Of a stretch of DNA of 20,317 bases, positions 9,041 to 15,788 are shown piece by piece. The position numbers and the translations under genes are program-made. Under the pieces are notes generated by a model that was given only the letters and a program-made list of their open reading frames with translations, did not search any database and had not been told where the DNA came from. The DNA is from CAYLMM01 sp964384825 (GTDB taxonomy: Bacteria > Krumholzibacteriota > Krumholzibacteriia > LZORAL124-64-63), in the NCBI GenBank assembly GCA_964384825.1, contig CAYLMM010000046.1, positions 1 to 20,317 on the forward strand. Reading direction: 5' to 3'. The stretch's first letter is position 1; each line of letters opens with the position of its first letter.

Positions 9041-11602
9041 ATGTTCCGTTGCGCACCGCATCGCCGCCCCGCCTTCCCCGCTTCCGCCGTGCTCGCGGCG
9101 ATCCTGACCGCCCTGGTCGCCCTGGCAGCCGGCGCCGCGACCGACGGCGACCTGCGCCTCGGCGATTACCACGCCGACAACCCGCTGATCGCCTCTCCCT
9201 CGGCCACCGGCGGTTCGCTGGCGGCCTTCGCGAATCCGGCCGCCTGGGGCGCCAACGACCGGACCGAAGCCGCCTTCTGGTGGACCGACCGCGAGGGCGA
9301 AAGCAACGGCCTGGACGACTGGGGATTCTCCTGGGGCCGGCGGCTCGGCCTGGCGGTGCGCCACCGCACCTACGCCGATCTGCCGGACGCGCCCCACGCG
9401 ACCGACTGGCAGCTGGGCGCCACGATGGGCTCGCGGCGCGCCGTCCTGGGCGCGGCCTGGCGCTGGTCGGGCGGCGAATCGGCCGCCGTGCCTCGCGAAA
9501 GGGCGGTGTCGCTGGGATTCATCCACCGCCCCGGACGCCATCTCTCATGGGGGATCGCGGGAACCCAGTCGGTCGAGTCGAAGGCCGCCCGGATGGTCTG
9601 CGACATCGGCCTGCGCCCCTTCCGCACGCCCTGGGCCACGATCTACGGCGATTATTCCCTGCGCCGAGGCCAACATCTCGCCGACGGCCTGTGGGGCCTG
9701 GGCGCCGAGCTGCGCCCGGTCGGGGGCCTGCGCTGCGGCGTCAAGATGCAGGAGGATCCCGACGGCGACGGCCCGCGCTTCATCGTCCAGGCCGGGATCG
9801 CCCTGCCGAGACTGGGCCTGCGTTCGGCCGCGGCCTACGACGATGACGGCGAACTTCTGGCCACGACCCACGCCCTGCGGACCGGATCCCCGGAGGCGGA
9901 ACTGCACCCCGGCGAATTGCCGCGCCTGCCCGGCTTCCATCCTCCCGCGCGCCCGGGCCGGATCCTCTCCCTGGACCTGCAGGGGCGCCGCCTGACCCAC
10001 AGGACCCATCGCTGGTTCGACGGCGGACGCATCGCCTGGCTGCCCCTGGCCCGGGCGCTGGACGAGGCCGCCCGGCGTCCCGACGTCGGCGGCGTGGCCC
10101 TGAACCTTTCGGGCTTCTCGGCGCGCCCTTCGCTGGCCTGGGAGCTGCGGCGCAGCCTCGCCGGATTGCAGGCGGCGGGCAAGAAGGTCTTCGTCCATGC
10201 CGACGACCTCGATCTGCTCGGCCTGTGGGTCGCCTCGGTCGCCGACCGTCTGATCCTCGATCCGCAGGCCTTCGTGACCATCCCGGGTCTGGACGCCGGC
10301 CGCACCTACCTCAAGGACATGCTCGCCAAGCTGGGCGTCGGCTTCGAGGCCTTCCAGTACTTCCCCCACAAGACCGCCGTCGAGATCCTGGCGCGCGACG
10401 AAATGAGCGAGGCCGACCGCGAGCAGCGGGGCCGGATGATCGACGTCGTCTACGAGACCGTCCGCGCCGATGTCTGCCGCGCCCGCGGACTCGAATTCGC
10501 CGCCTTCGACGCCGCGGTCGACGACGAGGTGATGATGCCGGCGGCGCGGGCGGTCGAGCTCGGCCTGATCGACGGCGTCGGCCGCTGGAACGATCTGATG
10601 ATGCTCGTGGAACGCGAACACGGCCGCGCCGCCGAAGCCTGGGACGTGGCGCCGCCCCGCATCCCGGCCGCCGACCGCTGGGGCGAACCGCCCGAGATCG
10701 CCGTGGTCTACGCCGTGGGCTCCTGCGCCATGGACAAGGGCATCAAGGCCCGTGAAACGGCCCGCCTCCTGCGCGGGCTGATGCGCGATCCCGACGTGTG
10801 GGCGGTCGTGCTGCGGGTCGATTCGCCCGGCGGGGATCCGATGGCCAGCGATCTGGTCGCCGAGGCCGTCCGCGATCTGCGCTCGGCCGGTTATCCGGTC
10901 GTGATCAGCCAGGGCGACGTCGCCGCCTCGGGCGGCTACTGGCTGAGCATGGACGGTTCGCGCGTGCTGACGACCCCGGTGACGGTCACCGGTTCGATCG
11001 GCGTGATCAGCGGCTGGGCCTGGGACCGGGGCCTGGGCGACCGGCTGGGAGTGCGCGCCGACGGCGTCTCGCGCGGTGCCCACGCCGATCTCTTCCGCCG
11101 CGTCCGCCTGCCCCTGCTCGGCCTCTCCCTGCCGGCCCGCGGCCTCGACGCCCACGAGCGGGAGATGGTGCGCGAACGGATCCTCGGCATGTACGATCGT
11201 TTCGTGGCCGCCGTCGCGGCCGGCCGGGAGCTCGACGAGGCCCGCGTGCGCGAGCTCGGCGGCGGACGGGTCTGGATGGGACCCGACGCGATCGCCGGCG
11301 GCCTCTGCGACGCCGAGGGCGGATTGCTGGACGCCGTCGCGGCGGCCCGCGAACTGGTCGGAATCGGGCCGCGGGAGGACGTCCGGATCGCGGAATACCC
11401 GCCCCGCAAGCTGTTCGCGCTGCCGAAGCTGCCGTTCAGGCTGCCCGGTGCGTTCGCCGCCGGCGCCGGGCCGGACGAACCGGACGAGCCGTCGCCCGAG
11501 ACGAGCTTCCTGCTGCGGATCGCCGAGCGGCCCGGAGCCCCGCTGCTGATGCTGCCGCCGGGAATCCTGCCGGCCGGCTGGGCGGACGACGGAGCCCGCT
11601 GA
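9041..11602 (+). CDS. sppA: SppA-type S49 protease with N-terminal barrel-like domain
   Basis: 853 residues. A signal peptide (about 1-33, ending GAA) is followed by about 240 residues of short amphipathic strands separated by turns, opening with AAFANPAAWGAN, which resembles the NPA start of PorV/FadL-like barrels. Two S49 peptidase domains follow. The first (about 305-510) carries HKTAVEIL with the likely catalytic Lys444. The second (about 551-770) carries VDSPGGDPMASDL, then DVAASGGYW with the likely nucleophile Ser630, then TGSIGVISG. The Lys-Ser distance (186) is close to that of E. coli SppA (200). SppA is normally an inner-membrane signal peptide peptidase of about 600 residues, so the extra N-terminal module is unusual. 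The start has GGAGG 7 bases upstream. Protease assignment is secure; the barrel reading is inference from sequence pattern. Confidence 0.9.
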   Translation: MFRCAPHRRPAFPASAVLAAILTALVALAAGAATDGDLRLGDYHADNPLIASPSATGGSLAAFANPAAWGANDRTEAAFWWTDREGESNGLDDWGFSWGRRLGLAVRHRTYADLPDAPHATDWQLGATMGSRRAVLGAAWRWSGGESAAVPRERAVSLGFIHRPGRHLSWGIAGTQSVESKAARMVCDIGLRPFRTPWATIYGDYSLRRGQHLADGLWGLGAELRPVGGLRCGVKMQEDPDGDGPRFIVQAGIALPRLGLRSAAAYDDDGELLATTHALRTGSPEAELHPGELPRLPGFHPPARPGRILSLDLQGRRLTHRTHRWFDGGRIAWLPLARALDEAARRPDVGGVALNLSGFSARPSLAWELRRSLAGLQAAGKKVFVHADDLDLLGLWVASVADRLILDPQAFVTIPGLDAGRTYLKDMLAKLGVGFEAFQYFPHKTAVEILARDEMSEADREQRGRMIDVVYETVRADVCRARGLEFAAFDAAVDDEVMMPAARAVELGLIDGVGRWNDLMMLVEREHGRAAEAWDVAPPRIPAADRWGEPPEIAVVYAVGSCAMDKGIKARETARLLRGLMRDPDVWAVVLRVDSPGGDPMASDLVAEAVRDLRSAGYPVVISQGDVAASGGYWLSMDGSRVLTTPVTVTGSIGVISGWAWDRGLGDRLGVRADGVSRGAHADLFRRVRLPLLGLSLPARGLDAHEREMVRERILGMYDRFVAAVAAGRELDEARVRELGGGRVWMGPDAIAGGLCDAEGGLLDAVAAARELVGIGPREDVRIAEYPPRKLFALPKLPFRLPGAFAAGAGPDEPDEPSPETSFLLRIAERPGAPLLMLPPGILPAGWADDGAR

Positions 11603-11606
11603 TCCT

Positions 11607-11634
11607 GGACGGGCTTGATCCCGGGCCCGTCCTT
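11607..11634 (+). terminator. Possible weak terminator after sppA
   Basis: GGACGGGC (11607-11614) pairs perfectly with GCCCGTCC (11625-11632) across a 10-base loop, but only two T and then GTGA follow, so intrinsic termination would be weak. The second arm can instead pair with GGGCCC near 11645, suggesting alternative folds. Confidence 0.4.
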
Positions 11635-11735
11635 GTGACAGACTGGGCCCGCGGGGGGTTTCGCAGCGGACAAGCCGCTTCGCCTCCGCCCGCCGGCCGC
11701 CCTCCGGCGCCGTCTTTCTCGTCAAGGAGTCGAAC

Positions 11736-12491
11736 ATGCGTCGGATCCTATTTCTCTTGCCGTTGGCGCTGCTGGCGCTCGGCGGCTGCGTTCAAGTCGA
11801 AGTCGTCACGCAGATGGACCGCAACGGGGGCGGGACCTACGCCGTGACCTACTCCATGTCCACCGAAGTGAAGAACGCGCTCGCCGAGATGTCCGAGCTG
11901 GGCGGCGGCGGCGGCATGCCGACCCAGGACATGCCCGACATGGACGAAATCGACGAGGGCGAGCTGCGCCGGATCTGCAAGGAGAACGACGTCGAGCTGA
12001 CAGAATTCGAACGATCCGGGAAGGACGGCGTCGAGACCGTGAAGATGGCCTTCGCCTTCAAGGATCTCGACGGCCTCAACGCAGCGGTCAGCAGCGCGAT
12101 GGGCAAGGGTGGTTCGGGCATCGCCCTGTACCGCACCGCCGAGGGCGATTACGTCCTGAAGGGGGCGCAGGACCCCGAGCCGACCGAGGCGGAGATGGAA
12201 GAAGCCGCCATGGAGCAGCCGGCCGCCGCGGGGATGGAATCGATGGACATGGAGAAGATCGGCCGCATCACCGAGCTCTCGGGCAAGCTGATGGCCTCGA
12301 TCGGCGAGATGGACGTCGTGTTCCGCATCACGCCTCCGGGCGAGATCCTCAGCCACAACGCGCCGGCCGTCGAAGACGGCGCCTGCGTCTGGCGGATCAA
12401 CGCCCAGAACATGATGCAGGCTTCCGACCTCGACCCGGAGATCATCTTCTCGGGCAAGGGACTCGACCTGGAAGCCCCGGCCTGGAAGTGA
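11736..12491 (+). CDS. LppM/DUF3153-like lipoprotein
   Basis: 251 residues. The lipoprotein signal MRRILFLLPLALLALGGC has lipobox Cys18. The mature start VQVEVVTQMDRNGGGTYAVTYSMS has the pattern of the LppM/DUF3153 family: a short strand after the lipidated Cys, then a D-x-G-G-G-x-Y beta hairpin. Two Met/Glu-rich segments stand out, GGGGGMPTQDMPDMDEIDEGE and AEMEEAAMEQPAAAGMESMDMEK; they may be flexible loops. The C-terminal part (VVFRITPPGEILSHNAPAVED...) looks like a second strand-rich half, so the family domain likely spans the whole mature protein. Unlike many LppM proteins, no C-terminal membrane helix is visible. AAGGAG precedes the ATG at spacing 6. A strong terminator follows. Family call is from pattern recall; function is unknown. 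Confidence 0.75.
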   Translation: MRRILFLLPLALLALGGCVQVEVVTQMDRNGGGTYAVTYSMSTEVKNALAEMSELGGGGGMPTQDMPDMDEIDEGELRRICKENDVELTEFERSGKDGVETVKMAFAFKDLDGLNAAVSSAMGKGGSGIALYRTAEGDYVLKGAQDPEPTEAEMEEAAMEQPAAAGMESMDMEKIGRITELSGKLMASIGEMDVVFRITPPGEILSHNAPAVEDGACVWRINAQNMMQASDLDPEIIFSGKGLDLEAPAWK

Positions 12492-12510
12492 CGGCTCCGT
12501 TCCTCTCGTC

Positions 12511-12548
12511 GGCGCGTCCGGAAACATCTCCGGGCGCGCCGCGTTTTT
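12511..12548 (+). terminator. Terminator after the LppM-like gene
   Basis: A 12-bp stem, GGCGCGTCCGGA (12511-12522) with TCCGGGCGCGCC (12529-12540), has one mismatch/wobble and a 6-base loop. GCG and five T (12544-12548) follow. It separates the lipoprotein gene from the sigma operon. Confidence 0.88.
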
Positions 12549-12620
12549 CCAGGAAGATCCTTTAAACCTTCCGCCCCCGGGGGGCGTCCAAGAACCGTCA
12601 GCAAGGGAATGCGCGAAACC
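12549..12620 (+). promoter_or_regulatory. Promoter region of the sigma operon, with GC palindrome
   Basis: This 72-base spacer must carry the start of the sigma/anti-sigma operon. It holds the near-perfect palindrome CGCCCCC-G-GGGGGCG at 12572-12586 and, overlapping its end, CGTC (12585-12588), a possible ECF -10. AAACCTT at 12564-12570 is a poor -35 match. Autoregulation is common for ECF operons but is not demonstrated by this sequence. Confidence 0.3.
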
Positions 12621-13205
12621 ATGTCCGATCGCAGACGGGGGAAAGACGTGAACCAACCGGCCCGAATCGTCGGTTTCACGCCCGGGTCCGATGAAAGCCT
12701 TCTGGTCGATGCCGCCCGCGGCGGCGACTCCGAGGCCTTCGCCGAACTCTACCGCCGTCACGTCGGCCGGATCCACGCCCTGAGCCTGCGCCTGACCGGA
12801 AACGTCGACGCGGCCGAGACGTTGACCCAGGACGCGTTCGTCCGGGCATGGCGCAAGCTCGAACGCTTCGAGGGCCGCAGCCGTTTCGGAACCTGGATTC
12901 ACCGCTTGACGGTGAACCTGGCCCTGGACCGGCGGCGGCGCGCGGCGCTGGAGCGGAGCCGGGAGGGGCAAGGCGATCCGGACGACATCCGGTCCGTCGC
13001 CACGGCCCCGGTCCGCAGCGGCAGCCGCATCGATCTCGAAAGGGCCATCGCGGGCCTGCCGCCCGGCGCCAGGACCGTCTTCGTCCTGCACGACGTGGAA
13101 GGTTACCGGCACCGGGAGATCGCGCAGCGGATGGGAACGGCGGTCGGAACGGTCAAGGCGCAGCTGCACCGGGCCAGAAGACTGCTTCGGGAGGCATTGG
13201 CATGA
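12621..13205 (+). CDS. ECF-family RNA polymerase sigma factor
   Basis: 194 residues from the ATG at 12621. Region 2 (about 35-105) reads AFAELYRRHVGRIHAL...TQDAFVRAWRKLERFEG...FGTWIHRLTVNLALDRRRR. Region 4 (about 138-190) reads AIAGLPPGARTVFVLHDVEGYRHREIAQRMGTAVGTVKAQLHRARRLLREAL. There is no region 1 or 3, so this is a typical RpoE/SigW-like ECF factor that redirects RNA polymerase to stress promoters. Start choice is uncertain: ATG 12609 has AAGGG only one base ahead, ATG 12621 sits 13 bases after it, and GTG 12648 has its own GGGGG. All three lie before region 2. The stop overlaps the anti-sigma start by 4 bases, so the two are made in a coupled ratio. Confidence 0.95.
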   Translation: MSDRRRGKDVNQPARIVGFTPGSDESLLVDAARGGDSEAFAELYRRHVGRIHALSLRLTGNVDAAETLTQDAFVRAWRKLERFEGRSRFGTWIHRLTVNLALDRRRRAALERSREGQGDPDDIRSVATAPVRSGSRIDLERAIAGLPPGARTVFVLHDVEGYRHREIAQRMGTAVGTVKAQLHRARRLLREALA

Positions 13206-13921
13206 TGACGCACGACCAGATCAGGGAACGCCTGGACGACTACGTGGACGACCTGCTGCCGGACGAAGAGGCCGCCATTGTCGACCGCCACCTGCTGGAG
13301 TGCCGCGAGTGCTCGCGCGAGGTCGCGGAGCTGAGATCCCTGCTCGCGGCGGCGGCGGAGCTTCCGGACGAGATCGCGCCCGCGCGGGATCTGTGGCCGG
13401 GCATCGAAGCCGCCCTCGACGACCGCGCCGCCGATGGCGCGCAGCGGGATTCCGGGGCGCAGGTGATCGCTCTTGCGGATCACGGACGGCGCGACGGCTC
13501 CCGCGACGGCTCCCGCGGCGGCGTTGCGCGAAGGTTCGAGAACCGGCGCCTGATGCTGGCGGCGGCGGGCCTGGCCCTGCTGATGCTGGTCCCGGCCACC
13601 CTGACCATGCATCTGCCGGATCTGCTGCGCACGGCGGATCCCGGAGCGACGGCCGATCCGACCGCCGCGCTCTTCGCCGCCTACGATGCGTCCCGCGACC
13701 GCTGCTTCGAGACGATGAACGCCGCCTCCGAGATGTTGCCGCCGCGGACGATCTTCGCCCTGAACGAGGCCATCGCCGAGAACGACGCCGCGGTGGTCGA
13801 GTTGAAAACGGCGCTGGCGTACTGCGGCCAGGACGCCGCGCTTTCCCGCATGCTGACGACCGGCGTCCTTCGCCGGATCGAGATGATCGAGAGTATCGAC
13901 AGACGCACGGCGACGATCTAG
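13202..13921 (+). CDS. Membrane anti-sigma factor with zinc-binding ZAS domain
   Basis: 239 residues. The N-terminal cytoplasmic ZAS domain holds the H-x3-C-x2-C motif at His30, Cys34 and Cys37 (HLLECREC), the mark of zinc-binding anti-sigma factors such as RsrA and ChrR and of the broader zf-HC2 family. A linker with a short RDGSRDGSRGG repeat follows (about 97-107). One membrane helix lies at about 117-136 (RLMLAAAGLALLMLVPATLT), then about 100 periplasmic residues with one Cys pair-like feature (DRCFE, AYCGQ). It should hold the neighbouring sigma factor inactive and release it on an envelope signal. The ATG overlaps the sigma stop (ATGA) and has GGGAGG at spacing 7. The periplasmic part is the likely signal-receiving end; its ligand is unknown. 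Confidence 0.92.
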   Translation: MMTHDQIRERLDDYVDDLLPDEEAAIVDRHLLECRECSREVAELRSLLAAAAELPDEIAPARDLWPGIEAALDDRAADGAQRDSGAQVIALADHGRRDGSRDGSRGGVARRFENRRLMLAAAGLALLMLVPATLTMHLPDLLRTADPGATADPTAALFAAYDASRDRCFETMNAASEMLPPRTIFALNEAIAENDAAVVELKTALAYCGQDAALSRMLTTGVLRRIEMIESIDRRTATI

Positions 13922-13951
13922 CGCCGCGCCCCCCTGGAACGGAGGACAGTC

Positions 13952-14857
13952 ATGAAGAAATTCACCGGATTCACGCGAATCGCCGCCGTGGTGCTGCTGC
14001 TGACCGCGGTCGCCGCGACCGCCTTGGCCGACACCGAGGTCGACCAGACGCGCAAGGTCGCCAAGAACGTGCGGCTCGGCATCGAGAACATCTCGGGCGA
14101 GATCACGATCACTGGCTGGGACAAGAACGAGGTCCGGATCACCGGCAGCCTCGAGAAGGACATCGAGGAACTGCGCATCACCGGCGACGGCGACGAACTG
14201 CAGATCGAGGTCGTGGTGCCGAAGAATCTGCACGGCCGCAACCAGGACATCGAGGCCGACCTGAACTTCCGCGTCCCCCACGGCGCCCGCCTGGACGTCG
14301 AGACGGTCAACTCCCCGATCCTGGTCGACGACGTGTCCGGCCCCGCCGAACTGGCCACGGTCAACGGCCGGATCGTGGTGGAGAAAGGACCGGAGCGGAT
14401 CGTCGCCGCGACCGTCAACGGCAGGATCGAGATCGCTTCGAAGACCACCAAGCTGAAGGCCGAAACCGTCAACGGCGGCATCAAGCTCGCGGAATGCCGC
14501 GGCGAGGTCTCGGTTTCGGTGGTCAGCGGCAATGTCGAGATGGCCGACGCCGAACTGGAGGAATTCAACTTCAGCGCCGTCAGCGGCGATCTGGAGCTGA
14601 CCGGCGCGATGGTCGGCAAGGCCGACTGGGACATCTCCCTGCACAGCGGCCGGGCCGTGCTGCGCCTGCCCGCCGACACCAGCGCCGAGTTCGACATCTC
14701 CGCGTTCAGCGGCGACATCGAGAACGAGTTCGGCCCCGCGGCCCGCCGGGCCAGCAAGTACGGCCCCGGCAAGGAGCTTTCGTTCACCGCCGGCGACGGC
14801 GACGCGAATTTCGATGCCGACATCTTCAGCGGCGACCTGCATCTGCTGAAGCGCTGA
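13952..14857 (+). CDS. Exported DUF4097 beta-solenoid protein
   Basis: 301 residues. The signal peptide covers about 1-26, cleaved near ALA-DTE. The mature protein opens with a DUF4097-type segment (IENISGEITITGWDKNEVRITG) and then runs through about nine repeats of 18-22 residues, each carrying TVNGxI or xxSGxxxx: TVNSPILV, TVNGRIVV, TVNGRIEI, TVNGGIKL, VVSGNVEM, AVSGDLEL, LHSGRAVL, AFSGDIEN, IFSGDLHL. This is the pattern of a right-handed beta-helix built one rung per repeat. It lies 30 bases after the anti-sigma gene, with GGAGG ahead of the ATG and no terminator between, so it is very likely in the sigma operon. DUF4097 proteins occur beside envelope-stress regulators (for example LiaX-type proteins); a sensing or binding role here is inference. 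Confidence 0.9.
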   Translation: MKKFTGFTRIAAVVLLLTAVAATALADTEVDQTRKVAKNVRLGIENISGEITITGWDKNEVRITGSLEKDIEELRITGDGDELQIEVVVPKNLHGRNQDIEADLNFRVPHGARLDVETVNSPILVDDVSGPAELATVNGRIVVEKGPERIVAATVNGRIEIASKTTKLKAETVNGGIKLAECRGEVSVSVVSGNVEMADAELEEFNFSAVSGDLELTGAMVGKADWDISLHSGRAVLRLPADTSAEFDISAFSGDIENEFGPAARRASKYGPGKELSFTAGDGDANFDADIFSGDLHLLKR

Positions 14858-14892
14858 CCGGCCGGAGACCCCGCCCTCCGACCAGCCGCGGC

Positions 14893-14939
14893 GCGACCGC
14901 CCTCCCGGAGCCGATCCGGGAGCGGCGGTCGCATTTTTT
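14893..14939 (+). terminator. Strong terminator after the sigma operon
   Basis: A 17-bp stem with one bulged C: GCGACCGCC-CTCCCGGA (14893-14909) pairs with TCCGGGAG-C-GGCGGTCGC (14915-14932) across a 5-base loop, and six T follow at 14934-14939. Confidence 0.92.
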
Positions 14940-15155
14940 CACCCCAACGGAACACGTTTTCAATAGCCGCAATCAGGGCCGGGATGCCGGATTTTCCGCG
15001 TTTGCGGCCCATCGCAGCCTGAAACGGGCCGCAATTCCCCGTGCGACACGGGATTTTTTGCTACAACCGGTTCGCCGGTGATGTTAAATAGAGGTTCGAA
15101 TTTGGACATCTCGCTTCAGGCACGGTATCGACCGTGATCCATCCGAGGAGGAACG
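14940..15155 (+). promoter_or_regulatory. Leader of the tetrahaem cytochrome gene with second terminator-like hairpin
   Basis: This 216-base non-coding stretch is richer in A/T than its surroundings. CCCGTG-CGA-CACGGG plus A and six T (15038-15059) is a second terminator-like hairpin. Just after it, ACCGG-TTCG-CCGGT (15066-15079) forms a UUCG tetraloop. A candidate sigma-70 promoter is TTGGAC (15102-15107), an 18-base spacer and TATCGA (15126-15131). The inverted repeat CACGGT-ATCG-ACCGTG (15121-15136) overlaps that -10, where an operator could sit. The promoter call is weak; the hairpins are plain in the sequence. Confidence 0.45.
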
Positions 15156-15704
15156 ATGAAAAAGCTCAGCCTGATCGTCCTGGTGGCGTTCCTGGGCGTG
15201 TTGGCCTTCACCGTGGTCACCGCCGGCGCCGAGGACGGCCCCGCCATCGTGGGCGTCGACAAGTGCAAGATCTGCCACAAGAAGGACGCCAAGGGCAACC
15301 AGTACAAGGTGTGGCTCGAGTCCAAGCACGCCGGCGCCTTCGCGACGCTGGCCTCGGAAGCTTCGCTGGCCCTGGCCAAGGAGATGGGCATCGAGGATCC
15401 CCAGAAGGACGAGGGCTGCCTCTACTGCCACACCACCAAGGGATTCCTGAAGGCTCCGCTGGACGCCAAGACCAAGTACACCGATGAAGAGGGCGTCGGC
15501 TGCGAAGCCTGCCACGGCGCCGGCTCGGAGTACAAGTCCATGAAGGTCATGAAGGACCACGAAGCCTCCATCGCCGCCGGGCTGCTGCTCGAGGGCGAGT
15601 CCAACTGCGTGATGTGCCACAACGAGAAGAGCCCGACCTTCAAGGGCTTCGACTACGCCGCCCGCTGGGAAGAGGTCAAGCACCCCCACCCCGAGGCCGA
15701 GTAG
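15156..15704 (+). CDS. Tetrahaem cytochrome c, c554-like
   Basis: 182 residues. The signal peptide covers about 1-25, cleaved near AGA-EDG. Four haem-c attachment sites are seen: CKICH 37-41, CLYCH 88-92, CEACH 116-120 and CVMCH 151-155. The segment YKVWLESKHAGAFATL just after the first haem and GVGCEACHGAGSEY around the third are typical of the cytochrome c554 family and related periplasmic multihaem proteins. It should act as a soluble periplasmic electron carrier. The start has GAGGAGGAA at good spacing. It converges with the large multihaem/cytochrome b gene, and the two share a terminator, so they are separately transcribed but may be redox partners. Haem count is seen directly; partner and acceptor are inferred. 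Confidence 0.94.
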   Translation: MKKLSLIVLVAFLGVLAFTVVTAGAEDGPAIVGVDKCKICHKKDAKGNQYKVWLESKHAGAFATLASEASLALAKEMGIEDPQKDEGCLYCHTTKGFLKAPLDAKTKYTDEEGVGCEACHGAGSEYKSMKVMKDHEASIAAGLLLEGESNCVMCHNEKSPTFKGFDYAARWEEVKHPHPEAE

Positions 15705-15731
15705 ACGATCCCGACCGCGAGGCAAAGAGAA

Positions 15732-15759
15732 GGGCGGCCCGCCGGGGCCGCCCTTTTTT
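15732..15759. terminator. Bidirectional terminator between the two cytochrome genes
   Basis: A perfect 9-bp stem, GGGCGGCCC (15732-15740) with GGGCCGCCC (15745-15753) and loop GCCG, is followed by six T on the plus strand (15754-15759). On the minus strand the sequence after the stem is TTCTCTTT. It serves converging transcripts. Confidence 0.9.
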
Positions 15760-15788
15760 CATGGGCTTGTCCGATTCGCCCGCCGGCT

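Noticed and set aside
13497..13521. Short direct repeat encoding RDGSRDGSRGG in the anti-sigma gene
   Set aside because: It has two copies only and lies within the flexible linker before the membrane helix. It is probably simple slippage variation, not a functional repeat array.
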